64,000 nt of DNA from Daucus carota subsp. sativus (Eukaryota; Streptophyta; Magnoliopsida; Apiales; Apiaceae). Location of the stretch: NCBI RefSeq assembly GCF_001625215.2, contig NC_030389.2, positions 44,381,454 through 44,445,453 on the forward strand, written 5' to 3'. Positions 34,940-46,038 of this stretch are shown one piece after another. Each line of letters begins with the position of its first letter. Position 1 is the first letter of the stretch. Below the pieces are notes generated by a model, which saw only the letters and a program-made list of their open reading frames with translations, did not search any database and was not told where the DNA came from. The translations under genes were made by a program, and so were the position numbers.

Positions 34940-37361
34940 ATATTGAAGAAATGAGCTGAATATGCATGCATTAGACATTCGGTAGCATATATATACACAG
35001 ATTAAGAATAGTAAAAGCACGAGATTGACTTTCTTGAGATACAAAGTCGCAGCTTTATATTATTTTCTATTTTGAAAAACACAGTTGATCAGCATTTGCA
35101 TGCTGGATAGATATATAGTATTGAAACTTAAACCGCCCAGTTGTTATTCCGAAAGTCTTCTAACTTGAATGTTTAACTACTCGTCCAACCTTTTCAACTT
35201 ATCATATTTTAACATAGGAAGATGACAGAATAATACAATAAAGATGTGATTCGAGTAAGAAAGAATAATTATTCCGCATTACATATAAAATATGGAACAT
35301 TATAACAATAATAAATTCAAAATATAAAATTATAATCATTTGATGTCTATCGATATAAGTATTCTAAAATTGGTGATTAATCTGAATTAATCGCTATTCA
35401 AAAAAAGTGTTTCGATTAATGCAGGTTAGTCAATAAAATATAATTTCTGAAGGTATCTATGAAAATTATTCAAAAATAGAAAAGCCGGGTAAAAATTGAT
35501 AAATTTAAAAATAATATTGAATTAACTCTAATTAGTGACCGATTAATCACTCTGATTAATCTTTTTCTATAACGGGGACTTATATACTCAAAAATAAATT
35601 AAATAATTATTCTAACTTCAAATGCAGTTGCATTCAAGTTAAACTAAAAGTCAAATTAAGAACTAGTCAATGGAGAGAGAATGCATGTTGGGTGCCATAG
35701 GGTGAGTTGAACATTTCGTCCAGCATAGACCTAAGATGACCTTGAGTTCTGATTCTTCTGAACTCTGAAGTACTAGTATGCATGTACAATTTATAAATTC
35801 CGCCATCTTGTTGACTTTTTGGGTCCCTTGTATATATGAAAAGTATAATATATACAATTGACATTGATGTCAACAAAATAGAGTCACTTGGTGATTAATA
35901 TATGTCTCGACCTTGTTATATACATGCACGTACCATCGGGGACAGCTGATGTTTTCATTTAGTGATAGGTTGGACGTACGCTAGGTCGAACCTGGGTGTA
36001 CCGAAACCCAGAGAGGATAAATTCATCATTGGATTATTACGGTTTATGTTAATGAATTAATCGGTGGTAAAATTCTTTGTTCTTGGGACAGCAGCGAGTT
36101 CTGGTTAATAAAATTTGATTTCAATGATCAGAATTAGGTAAAAAATAATAGATTTAAAGCAATCCATGATTTTGAATGTTACTGTTTGAAATAAATTTCT
36201 GATATCAAAATCGATCGACTTGATGTTCTATATAAATATATAAGAAAAAAGATGAATAATTAACATCCGAAGTTCCGAACTATGATGTTTCACCACCACC
36301 TTAGTTTCTCTGGCGACCATTCAAGATTCTGGAAGTCTGGAACACTTTTCAATTTTCATATTTTAATAGGGTTGGAGGATCTAAGAACATAAAATGACAA
36401 GTGGGGTTCAAAATCCACCCTTATGCTTGATCAAGAGGGCCTCGAACTTCGTGTAATTAATTCTTTAATCCAGCTCTAAGTCTTCATTAAGTTATTAATA
36501 ATGTAATCCAAGTTGTTTAAGAACTTAAACAAATAACTAAGATAATGCAGCAATACATCTACAAACTTACATTAAATAATTAGATCATATGATTAAACAC
36601 TTCACCTAATTCATCGAGCGTCAAACTTGATACGTACCTTCGTCAAACTTGAGTTCTGATAAGTGAAATCAGGTTAAATATGAGTCATCTAAAATTTTAA
36701 AGTGTCAGAAGAAAGATTCAAACGAATCTTATAATATATTTCAACATTTCTAACACATGTACCAAACTACAAACAAAACAAATTACTCTCACTACTTCAA
36801 TAATATACTTGTTCAAAAAAAAAATACATATTTTGATAATATAATATAATTATATATGTAAAATACATTTTATTTAATTAATTGAGAAAAATACGTTGCC
36901 AATAAACTAATTGCAGAAGATTGATTTACCACACATAAGTGATATCATCTAGCCAGCTTTCTCATACAAGTTATCTCCAATGTAATAATAAATTCCTTAT
37001 TTTAGCAAATAATGCATCTATGTATTGACCCTGCAATATAATATTAGATAAATTGCTGCATTTTCTTTCAAAATGGAGTTCTTTAGAAGTAAGTGACACA
37101 TAACACCAATTATATATGGTTACTTAGGTGGACAAGTAATTAACCTAAGAGTTAATAATTAGCCACAAGTGGACTGAATCTAAACTACTGCTTGAAAGAT
37201 TAATATAAGGATTAAGAAGTGGCTGTCATAATACATATACATAAGATTACATATATACTACATGACAATCTGGATTGTCATGATAGTTATATATACAAGA
37301 GAAGTCAATGAATTAAATCTAACAAACCATTAACAAAATGATCAACCATCTTAGTTAAAAA
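34940..37361. other. Intergenic DNA upstream of WRKY gene
   Basis: It holds the WRKY promoter followed by AT-rich DNA. A GATTAATC-rich stretch at 35,365-35,575 is related to the one at 17,760. No gene is supported. Confidence 0.55.
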
Positions 37362-37839
37362 CACCACAAGAAAACCGGCTATTTTCGACCGGTTAATTTC
37401 GACCGGCGGCTATTTTCGACAGTCTGCTGTATTTTTTTTTAAAATGTGGTATGTTAAATTCGACCGGATTTGGTCGAATTTAGCATGTATAAATTTGACC
37501 AATTTCGGTCGAAATTATACTTTTTGGGCGGCAAATTTGAATTTATTTGAATTTTTGAAATTTTCAAAATTTCGGTTGAATTTATAATTTCGACCAAATA
37601 GGGTCGAAATTAATTTCGACCAAATAGGGTCGAAATTAATTTCGACCAAATAGGGTCGAAATTAATTTCGACCGTATTTGGTCGAAATTAAATATTTTCG
37701 ATTGGGTTTTTAATTTCGACTAGCTTATATTCGACCAACTTTTTCCGGTCGAAAATAATTAATTTCGACCGTTAACGGTCGAAAATAGCTATTTTCGACC
37801 AGATTTTGACGGTCGAAAATAGCCGCTTTTCTTGTAGTG
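37362..37839. mobile_element. Non-autonomous CACTA element, TTTCGACC family
   Basis: This 478-bp element has ends CACCACAAGAAAACCGGCTA and the inverse of CACTACAAGAAAAGCGGCTA, and is flanked by AAA on both sides. The subterminal motif TTTCGACC, in both orientations, recurs throughout. At 37,585-37,690 a 26-bp unit (AATTTCGACCAAATAGGGTC and on) is repeated in tandem about four times. It has no coding capacity; it would depend on a transposase recognising TTTCGACC, unlike the large element at 43,243. Confidence 0.85.
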
Positions 37840-38287
37840 AAAAGTACTTAAATTATGAGCTTGTGATTAGTCAAAGCATCCTCAAATTTGTCTGGTATTG
37901 CCGAGGTGACTCAGGCCAACAAGACTTGCGTTTAGGACTCTCAACGCATAAGGCCCCAAAATTTTTGAATGTTGCAAATGTATGAAATATATATGGAGAG
38001 TACATGCTGATTAGGGTTTTGAAAACTGATTTTTGATTAGGGCCTGGCAAAGCCGCCCTTGCTGGTTGCTAATTGGAGATATATTAGTAACATATGAATG
38101 TTAAGTTATAATTGATGTTTGGTGAACAGGTGTAGAATATGATGCCCAGTTCCGAGTTGCAGAGATCAATTCTTGTTTAGTTATCAACAGATAAATTAAA
38201 AACTTTAAGGTATCACAGCTAGCGGGTTATAAGAGGTTTGATACCGTATTTAGTATTTAACTCTCAAAATCTCAAGGTTTCGGGGGT
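37840..38287. other. Intergenic DNA between two CACTA-like elements
   Basis: No gene or repeat structure is supported in this stretch. Confidence 0.5.
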
Positions 38288-38851
38288 CACCCTAACAAAC
38301 TCACCTATTTACGACGGAAATTAAGTCTTAATTTCATCGAAGTTATCAATTTATGATGGAATATTTCCGTCAGTTTTGCTCAAATAGTAAGTTCGAAAAT
38401 ACGTCACAATTTTTCAAATGCGTCGTAAGTATGGAAAAGCGTCGTAAGTTATATGATGGGATACACAATTTCATTATAATAATAGTTAAAATTACGACAT
38501 ATAATACATCGTGAGATACACATTTTATGACGGAAAGTTCCGTCGTATACACATTATGGGCACCATTTTCATATTTTTTGTTCGAGCAATTTTGATCCTG
38601 CGACGGAACTTTCCATCGGTAGTTATCTTATGACGGAATCTATTATGAACTTCCATCGTAAATTTAGGAGAAAGCTGAAAGTTACGACATATATTTCCGT
38701 CGTAAGTTCAAATTTATATACTACAAGAGACTGCTGTATTTTCCTGCATTCCCACCATTTTATGGCATCCAGATTTTTTCCATCGTAAGTTGAGGCGTGT
38801 AGGAGATTTGTCGGAAGTTATCCATCGTAAATGGCTGTGTTCGTGGTAGTG
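38288..38851. mobile_element. Probable degraded CACTA-like element, TTACGACGGAA family
   Basis: The motif TTACGACGGAA, its inverse TTCCGTCGTAA and variants recur at least ten times between 38,310 and 38,830. The right end, inverse of CACTACCACGAACACAGCC, lines up loosely with CACCCTAACAAACTCACC on the left, and ATTTACGA follows on both sides. The bases next to the ends (GGT and GCC) do not form a target duplication, so one boundary may be wrong or eroded. Confidence 0.5.
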
Positions 38852-39329
38852 GCCAGTGGGTGCTTCATATGTATAATAGTTTTTCTGTGTTAGAAATTGT
38901 GTATTGCTGGGATGTTTGTTGATAAATAATACAACTTGACCTTTTATTTGATGAAGTGACGATGAGCATATTGTGCAATTATACTGAAGTTTTGACACTT
39001 GATAAGATACCCCTCAACTGGATGATGCTATGTGCTTTTAGCCCCAAGATTGGGGCAAGGACATTACTTAGCCATGACAAATGAGCAGAAAAAGGACTAG
39101 GTCACTGGTGAGAGTAATCAATACCCGTATCAGACTTCAGAGTCTGAAGGTGTCTACAGAATTGCTAGTGCTTCAATTAATCTAATTTATTCTAGGCGGT
39201 GGTTAAGGTCTTGGAGGGTATCAGACATCTGGCAAACATGCTTGTCTAATGCTGTTTTTCTTGTAGTGCGGCTAGTACTAGAGCAGAAACTGATTGGTTC
39301 TGCACGGTGGTGAAGGTGTCTGCTGCATT
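38852..39329. repeat. DC1 3'-flank duplicate with unoccupied CACTA site
   Basis: This segment is closely similar to 42,979-43,242 joined to 56,534-56,757. At 39,105-39,107 it has a single CTG exactly where the other copy contains the 13.3-kb element between two CTGs. It thus shows the pre-insertion state of the target. I recognise no gene in it; short minus-strand peptides shared by the two copies have no clear family. Confidence 0.85.
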
Positions 39330-39540
39330 CACTACAAGAAAAACCGGTTATTTTTGACCGGTTATTTTTGACCGCCTTATTTTTGACCGAACGCGGTCAA
39401 ATATAAGGTCAAACTCGCATGCCACCAAGTCAGGGCTAAAATTGACCGATTAATTTTAACTGCTCATAATTTTGACCGTTTCGGTCAAAATAAGTTTTCG
39501 GTCAAATTTATCCGGTCAATTTTAAATGGCGGGCCCTGAA
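39330..39540 (+). mobile_element. Truncated CACTA end, TTTTTGACCG family
   Basis: It begins CACTACAAGAAAAACCGGTT, then carries ATTTTTGACCG and CGGTCAAA motifs in both orientations to about 39,520. No matching right terminus is found before the DC1 gene, so this is a single-ended remnant. It begins directly after TGCTGCATT; the paralogous copy at 56,757 has no insertion there. Confidence 0.7.
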
Positions 39541-39905
39541 AAAAATGGAAGGAAAGTTCCCGCCTAACTTTAATTAAGCAATAATTATGCTCCAATAAAC
39601 ATCGAGACACGGCTTTGATTTGGTTCAAGAATAAGTGAGTAGAGATTTCTAGATGCACAAGCTCAGAATTATAAGAACTCTTTCATGTACACATCATGAA
39701 AATAGTAGCCTTGTTGCTTTGATTGAATATTTATACGGACTTTTGTGTCGAATAACAAATTAAAAAATATTCCATATAAATTGAAGAAACAGAATCTCAT
39801 AATTCATATTAATTATCAAGTAAGTGATCAGAACAGGCTGCATGAGGCCGGATAGAGAGACAATTGAATACAAACTGATAGTGAATCGAAGTGTCATGTG
39901 ACAGA
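39541..39905. other. Downstream flank of DC1 gene A
   Basis: This is AT-rich DNA between the CACTA remnant and the DC1 stop codon, probably holding the 3' untranslated region. No other feature is seen. Confidence 0.5.
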
Positions 39906-42291
39906 CTACTGCATTTCAGCACAGCTTATACAGAATATAGATCTACATGGTCCGGCACATTCAAGGACTGGCTCACCAAGCTGTTTCTTCTGACATTTTT
40001 CACACACACGGACCTTTTTGTTTAAAACAAATGTGAGACTGTGAGGATGAAGCTTGTCGATGACAATGCCCGTTGCTCCAAACTTAACATTTAAGTAGCT
40101 GCGATGACTTGAATTTTCAAAACATCTGAAGAGATGAAATGAAATATCACAAGCACGGCAATGGTAGAACCAGTAGTTTGTGTCTATATCTTTCGAGCAG
40201 AACTCACAATTGAAATCATGCACATGATCGCTGACCATGCTTGGTTTATATATCAACTGAAGAGGGTGATGAGGATCCCATGGATGTTTAACTAAACTCG
40301 GTTTCATGATACAAGAACCACATATATGGTAATCACATTGTTCACACTTGTGGCTAACCTTCATTAGTATTAGCTTGTAACATGCTTTGCAATCTTTAGG
40401 CTCACGAACTAGGACTCGTTTCAGTTTGTGACGGTGAGCTTCATGTTTGATCATTTTGGGTAATGTAACACATCCAATATGAAAATTGAAACCCCCAAGC
40501 TTGAAGAATATCCCATTGCACCCTTCTCCACAACCACGACAGTAAAACAATTTGTATGGTTCGCTGTGCTTATTTGCATTGGCGTATAATCCGGCTAGAG
40601 GTAAAATGGACCAAAACAAATTAGACAATTTTTCCACATGAATCAGTATAAAATTTACTAAACTATATATATCCTCAAAGTGGAGATTAATGCATGCTCA
40701 TAATATTATCCTAAGAGAAATAGTTATACCTCTACCAATGTTGACCTTGATCCTTTTTGGCAATTCAGCACAGAACTTATGCATAAAAAAATTACAACTA
40801 ACACAACCATAGATTTGACCTTCATCAGTCCGGATGGATTGTATGCAGCCATCGCATAACAATGATAATTCATCATCTTGCTTATTTTTAAGCTCATTAA
40901 CATTAATGAGTTGCAAGGGATGTTCCTTGTGGGTCCAATGTTGAATTTCATTTCCTGAGCTCAAGATGCTAGCATTGTTGTTTTGAGTACTCTTGGCCTT
41001 GATAAATTTCTCCCGTAGTAATGTTACTGATAACTCATCAGGTGCTGGTAGTTGTTCCACCTCTGAATCATAATTTTCATTTTCGCCATCATCAAGAATA
41101 CCTAAAATGTAAGAAATTCAGTTAATTCGTACTGTTTGTGCAGAAAACTTATAATAATTTTTGACTTATAAGCCACAATATGAGAAGTTGAAAATCTTAG
41201 CTGACTTTTTTTTAATTTGACTTTACAAAAATGTATAGGATCACTTTAGAAAATAATTTATATTATAATTTTATTATTATATTAATAATTTTTATATATA
41301 ATAAGTCGTAGATATAAAAAATGATCCAAACACATAAAATAAAAAGTTACTTTTTACTTCTAACTTGTAAGCCGTAAGTACTTCTTTTGAATTAAAACAA
41401 ACGATACCATCTATGCATATTCAAAAAAATGTTATATATATAGTAGGAAAAAGATATATAATGAAAATGAGTACCTTTGAAGGATCTAGCACATTGGAAA
41501 TGAGTGAAGAACCTGCACTTGGGGCAATAATAAATCCAAACTAGTCGACTCAATTTTTTATTACAGAGTCCGCAATACTGTTCAAATTTGCGATAAACTT
41601 GCGGAAGAGATAATGAGAGAATTAAAGGATGCTCATCGTGAAATCGGAATTGGAAAGTGCGCGGAGCTTCAGCACAGCTCTTGTGCACCCAAAACTGACA
41701 TCTGGTGCATCTATAAGACATGTGTTTGATATTATCATCCACATTGCAAGCATGACATTTGAACGACGATGGCTGCTGAATTAAGGATACCATATGTTGA
41801 TAGTGAGACGGATGCCTAAATTTGCGGTCCTCCAAGGACATCTGAGTTCGGAACATAACACAATTGAGGCAAACATAACCATCAAAAGTGATTCTGTTCT
41901 CATTTCTTCTGTAATAGAAGAACTGTTTTGGACTCCATGATATATTCCTGTCACAGATGTCACATTCTATATTAAAACTAGTAAGTTCAAGAAACCGTAA
42001 ATACTTACTGAAGGAATAATCGACACAGAGGTGTAGAAGCTCTTTTGGATTGGCTGGATTTTGAATACGTTCTGGTAATTCTGCACAGTTTTTGTGTAGT
42101 AAAAAACTGGCACATGAATTATTATCTGCACTAGCATCAGTACTAGTGCCCGCGCCGGTGATCCTGCTGCAACTATAAACAAATGAATTGTATGAGAATA
42201 TTTGTTCACTGCAACCGCGACACAAATCACCATCCCTAGCAATATATATCTCATTCAGGATCAGCTCATGCTCATGGCTAGAGTGCTTCAT
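39906..42291 (-). CDS. DC1 (C1-like zinc finger) domain protein A, three exons
   Basis: The model joins 41,475-42,291, 40,730-41,101 and 39,906-40,594, all with phase-1 junctions (625 residues). It is made of repeated Cys/His-rich C1-like fingers. Examples are HELILNEIYIARDGDLCRGC, YCGLCNKKLSRLVWIYYCPKC, LLCDGCIQSI, HKCEQCDYHICGSCIMKPSL and HDFNCEFCSKDIDTNYWFYH. DC1 proteins are plant-specific, bind zinc and have been linked to stress, hormone and cell-death responses; ligand binding is unproven for most. The start is the ATG of MKHSSHEHELIL, which aligns with the start of gene C; an in-frame ATG lies 45 nt upstream. One finger reads SFHLFRCF where gene C has SFHLRCF, a one-residue insertion near a metal ligand. 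The 3' flank carries a CACTA remnant. Confidence 0.9.
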
Positions 42292-42757
42292 TCTTATATA
42301 TAACTTCGAATTTTGGTAGGAGATTTTTGCAGACATAACAATATTTATTTCAACCAGTTGCAATCAAAACCCTTTATATACGTGCAAACATTGATACATA
42401 TTGGAACGTGGCATCAAAGGCAGATATAAATTCTCCGAAATAAGGAAAAGAATAAGAACTAACCACTAAAGGTAGAAAAGTATGTTCAGAAAAGAAGCAT
42501 GTTCTTCATAAGGAACTTACTTTTCTTGATTCCATATTAAATTTTTGTATACTACTACTTTTGTGATGGAAATGGTCCATAACAGAAAATTAATACTCAT
42601 AAATAAATATAATAAAATAAATCAGTGAGTGAGCTCAGCACACCACAAGGATCTTAATTTATTTCATAAAAATAATAATCCTCGTATGTTTTTCTCACTC
42701 CATATACTTTAATAACTTTAATCAAGATACTTAGTATTATATATTTTGCTCCTTTTA

Positions 42758-42798
<41 letters not shown>

Positions 42799-42978
42799 TT
42801 TTAGAATATAATACTTTGAGTGCACATAAGATATATCACTCATATATAGGGAGAGAATCCTACTCCAATACAAACCAAATTAGCGTACAAACTAAAAACC
42901 CAATTTTTATTAAGTATTTTTAACTGCAAAAATCAATAATTAATTTGTTCATCACATATCACTATATTGTATAATAAT
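42292..42978. promoter_or_regulatory. Upstream region of DC1 gene A, with AT microsatellite
   Basis: A block with AAGGTAGAAAAGTATGTTCA, GAAGCATGTTCTTCATAAGG and later ATAATACTTTGAGTGCACAT is shared, diverged, with 56,760-57,135, 62,990-63,180 and 63,710-63,945. It therefore belongs to the DC1 promoter unit. An (AT)n run lies at about 42,765-42,796. The exact promoter elements are not identified. Confidence 0.55.
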
Positions 42979-43258
42979 GGCCCGTGGGTGCTTCATATGT
43001 ATTAATAGTTTTTATGTGTTAGAATTTGTGTATAGCTGGGATGTTCGTTGCTAAATAATATTTTACAACTTGACCTTTTATTTGATGAAGTGACGACCAG
43101 CATATTATGCAAGATATAATACTGAAGTTTTGACAATTGATAAGATACCCCTTAACTGGATGATGCTCTGTGTTTTTAGCCCCAAGATTGGGGCAAGTTT
43201 TTTTAGCCATGACAAATGAGGAGAAAAAGGACTACGTCACTGCACTACAAAAAAACAG

Positions 43259-43690
43259 GACAAAACCGACCGGCTAAAACCGACCGCCAAAAAAAAGTGT
43301 CGACTTAAAACCGACCGGACTAAATCGGTCGGTTACGTCTCAGAGCGACGTCGTTTTGCCTTGCTGGCAAGGCCAGGCATTTTATAACCGACCGGGACAA
43401 CAGTGGTCGGTTTTATGGCTGACGTGTACAACGCTTAACCGACCACAGCCTCGGTCGGTTATGTGTTTTTAAAGAATTTAATTGATTTTTAAATAAATTA
43501 TGAGTTTAAACGACGACGTGTGATCGCGAAAACGAAAACCGACCGCCAGCGGTCGGTTTTATCCTAATATATTCATATAATTTTTTTTATTTATGTGGAA
43601 AATGGATAACATAAACTCGTCAGGGAAGGGGTTACGACGCCGTTTTTGTATAAATATCATAACCGACCGGCACCGGTCGGTTTTAACTCG
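43259..43690. repeat. Left subterminal AACCGACCG array
   Basis: AACCGACCG or its inverse CGGTCGGTT (with the variants AACCGACCA and TGGTCGGTT) occurs about a dozen times, many as close inverted pairs. By analogy with En/Spm these are binding sites for the small transposon protein. Confidence 0.9.
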
Positions 43691-44283
43691 TAATTTTGAT
43701 TAATATGATTCTCCCCCACCAGTCTATCTTTCTTTTTCCCCAACTTATTTTCTTCCTCTTCTCTTCCCAAAAATCTCTCTCTACTCCCCTCTCTCTGTGT
43801 CTCTGCCAACTAATCTCTCCCTCTCCGCCAATAAAATGCACATGAAGAATATGGATTTTAAACTCCGTTCGGTCTCGATTGGATTTTGGATATCAATCTC
43901 AATTAGGGTTCAATCTCAATTTAAAGGTATATCGATCTCTCCCTCAGTTTCTCTTTAGCATTTTGTGTATGTATATATGTGTTTTTGTATGTATGTATAT
44001 ATATGTTTCTTTATGTATATGATTTTGAATTTGAGTTTGATTTTGAATTTGAGTTTGATTTTGATTTTTAGTTTCTCTTTAATTGTGAATGTTCTTTGAA
44101 TTCGATTTTTAGTCGAGTTTGTAAGCATGAATGCATGATAATGAAGAAGGAGTCCGTTTTTGAAGCAAAATATATAATCATTTCATTCATATTCATAATT
44201 TATAAGAACACCCATAAACATATATATTTATAAATACTTAAATAAAATTCATAATAAAACACTTGAAAACAACTGTAACAACT

Positions 44284-44598
44284 TCAAATCCCCGAAGGGC
44301 CCGCCTTGCCTTTGCCTTTGCCCGCCTTGTCCTCCTTGTCCTCGTCCTTCTTTTGTTGCTTCAACTTCGCGGTCATCATCCCCGCGAAGCGAATCAACCA
44401 CTCTTGCTTGCGTAGCGCTGCCCGCCTTTCTTCCTCTAACCGCTCTTGTTCGAGATAGTGATCCATTTGCATGAACATGATTGGGATTTTATAATCCCAA
44501 TCCATTTCCACCCAAATTTCATCGGGGATGTCGAGAATGCCATAGGAGACTCCATCGATTGTGACGGTGTTGTTGTTGTAGTTGATTGTGACTGCCAT
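44284..44598 (-). CDS. Small antisense ORF of the CACTA element, unknown function
   Basis: This is a 104-residue ORF starting MAVTINYNNNTVTIDGVSYG. The first half is neutral to acidic (ILDIPDEIWVEMDWDYKIPI). A charged, probably helical segment follows (YLEQERLEEERRAALRKQEW), then a Lys-rich tail KKDEDKEDKAGKGKGKAG ending GPSGI. I do not recognise a family. It lies between the left terminus and the transposase, transcribed towards the terminus, so its promoter would abut the array at 45,130. The lack of stops, the compositional order and the GKGKGKA-type tail (also seen in the TnpA-like protein) argue that it is real. It may be an accessory transposon protein or a chance ORF. Confidence 0.5.
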   Translation of the reverse strand: MAVTINYNNNTVTIDGVSYGILDIPDEIWVEMDWDYKIPIMFMQMDHYLEQERLEEERRAALRKQEWLIRFAGMMTAKLKQQKKDEDKEDKAGKGKGKAGPSGI

Positions 44599-45127
44599 TG
44601 TAATTTTGATTGTGATTGTAGTAGTTGTAGTTAATTTGTGGTAGATTAGAACCCTTTTTATAGCACAAGTGTTAAGCAACTAAAAAGTCTCTACATTGAA
44701 TTGTATTAGTGTTACAATCCCAAGAGTCACCCTTCCATTACCTTGTATTGAATTCTATGAGTTACACTCCCAATATTCATACCCCTTGATTGCTTAGGAA
44801 TTTGATAGGATTTTGAAATTTAAATATTATTAAGATTAATTTTATTTGATTTTGGACTTTGAATTTGATTTACTCATCTATTTTATTTGATTTTGAGTTT
44901 GATTTGATTTTGATATATTTTTTTGAGTTTGATTTTATAAAGCGTGTGAGTTTAATTTGTTGTTCGCATAAATTTTAATTTGAAATATTTTGAAGATTAA
45001 ACAATTTTTTAGGGAGTTATCAATGACGGGACTGGTTTTTATCAGACGACTTGTGAATAAATGGTTGCGTTTGTTATGAGTTTTCTGATATAAAACCAGT
45101 TCCGTCAAATTATTTTTTTAAAAATTT

Positions 45128-45722
45128 AAGCGACAAAACCGACCGACTAAAGTCATAACCGACCGAGGTTACCATTGCCGTAACTCAGTAAACCGACCGA
45201 TTGGGTCATAACCGACCGTTTATAGCATAATCAAGTGCAGAAAACCGACCGATATGGTGGTCGGTTTTGTTCTTATTAGTTTTATTTATCGGTTTATTTG
45301 GCTAAGTCTTGAGAATGCTCTGCGGCACCGAAGAACGACGTCGTTTGCATACTATAAAACCGACCGATCTCGGTCGGTTTTGATTATTTTATTTTTATTT
45401 CTTGATTTATTTTGGCTAAGTGCTAAGACGACGTCGTTTGTGCAAAATAAAACCGACCGAATTGTTGGTCGCTTTTGGTCGGTCGGTTTAACATGGTCGG
45501 TTTTAAATGCTGGGAAAGTAGCGTTCTGCTCGTTAACCGACCAGAAACGGACGTTCGTTTTATTTTGAAACATAACCGACCACCCGGTGGTCGGTTTTGA
45601 CCCCCATTATATATTTTATTATTTAAAAAACGGCGGGTAGGTGCGTTTTAGCAGTGATACGACATCGTTTTGTTTAAATAGACATAACCGACCGTTTATA
45701 TTTGACAGTCGGTCGGTTTTGT
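45128..45722. repeat. Internal AACCGACCG array upstream of the transposase gene
   Basis: There are about 15 copies of AACCGACCG, CGGTCGGTT and one-base variants, including paired inverted copies. The array ends about 320 bp before the transposase ATG. It looks like the terminal arrays but lies about 2 kb inside the element. Confidence 0.85.
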
Positions 45723-46038
45723 GTGAGCTAAAAAGTTAAAAACTACTCTCCACTTTCATTATACAACAAAGCTTGGAAATTATCAAATATCAAAAGAAGA
45801 AGAAGGAGAAGAAGAAAAAGAAGGAGAAGAAGAAAAAGAAGAACAAGAAAGGAAGGAATCAATTATCAAAAACAAAGTAAGCTACTCTTCTTAATTATGA
45901 TCACATTGTGATTTTTATTTATTTTGTTGAGAATAATTTGTATGAATGTTGTTTATATAAATTTCTTGGATAATTTGTAATGTGTATATGTTTTATGTTA
46001 TGTTAATACATACGTGGTGTGTATATATATTTATGTAG

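Noticed and set aside
38714-38998. Minus-strand Cys-containing frame, with a related one at 43,019-43,210
   Set aside because: The two copies share only a short peptide, differ by frameshifts elsewhere, and the 38,714 one runs into transposon sequence.
42845-42910. Possible Helitron or MITE end (ATATAGGGAGAGAATCCTAC), with relatives near 57,190, 60,755 and 63,940
   Set aside because: The similarity is brief, next to AT repeats, and I could not find a defined 3' end or hairpin.
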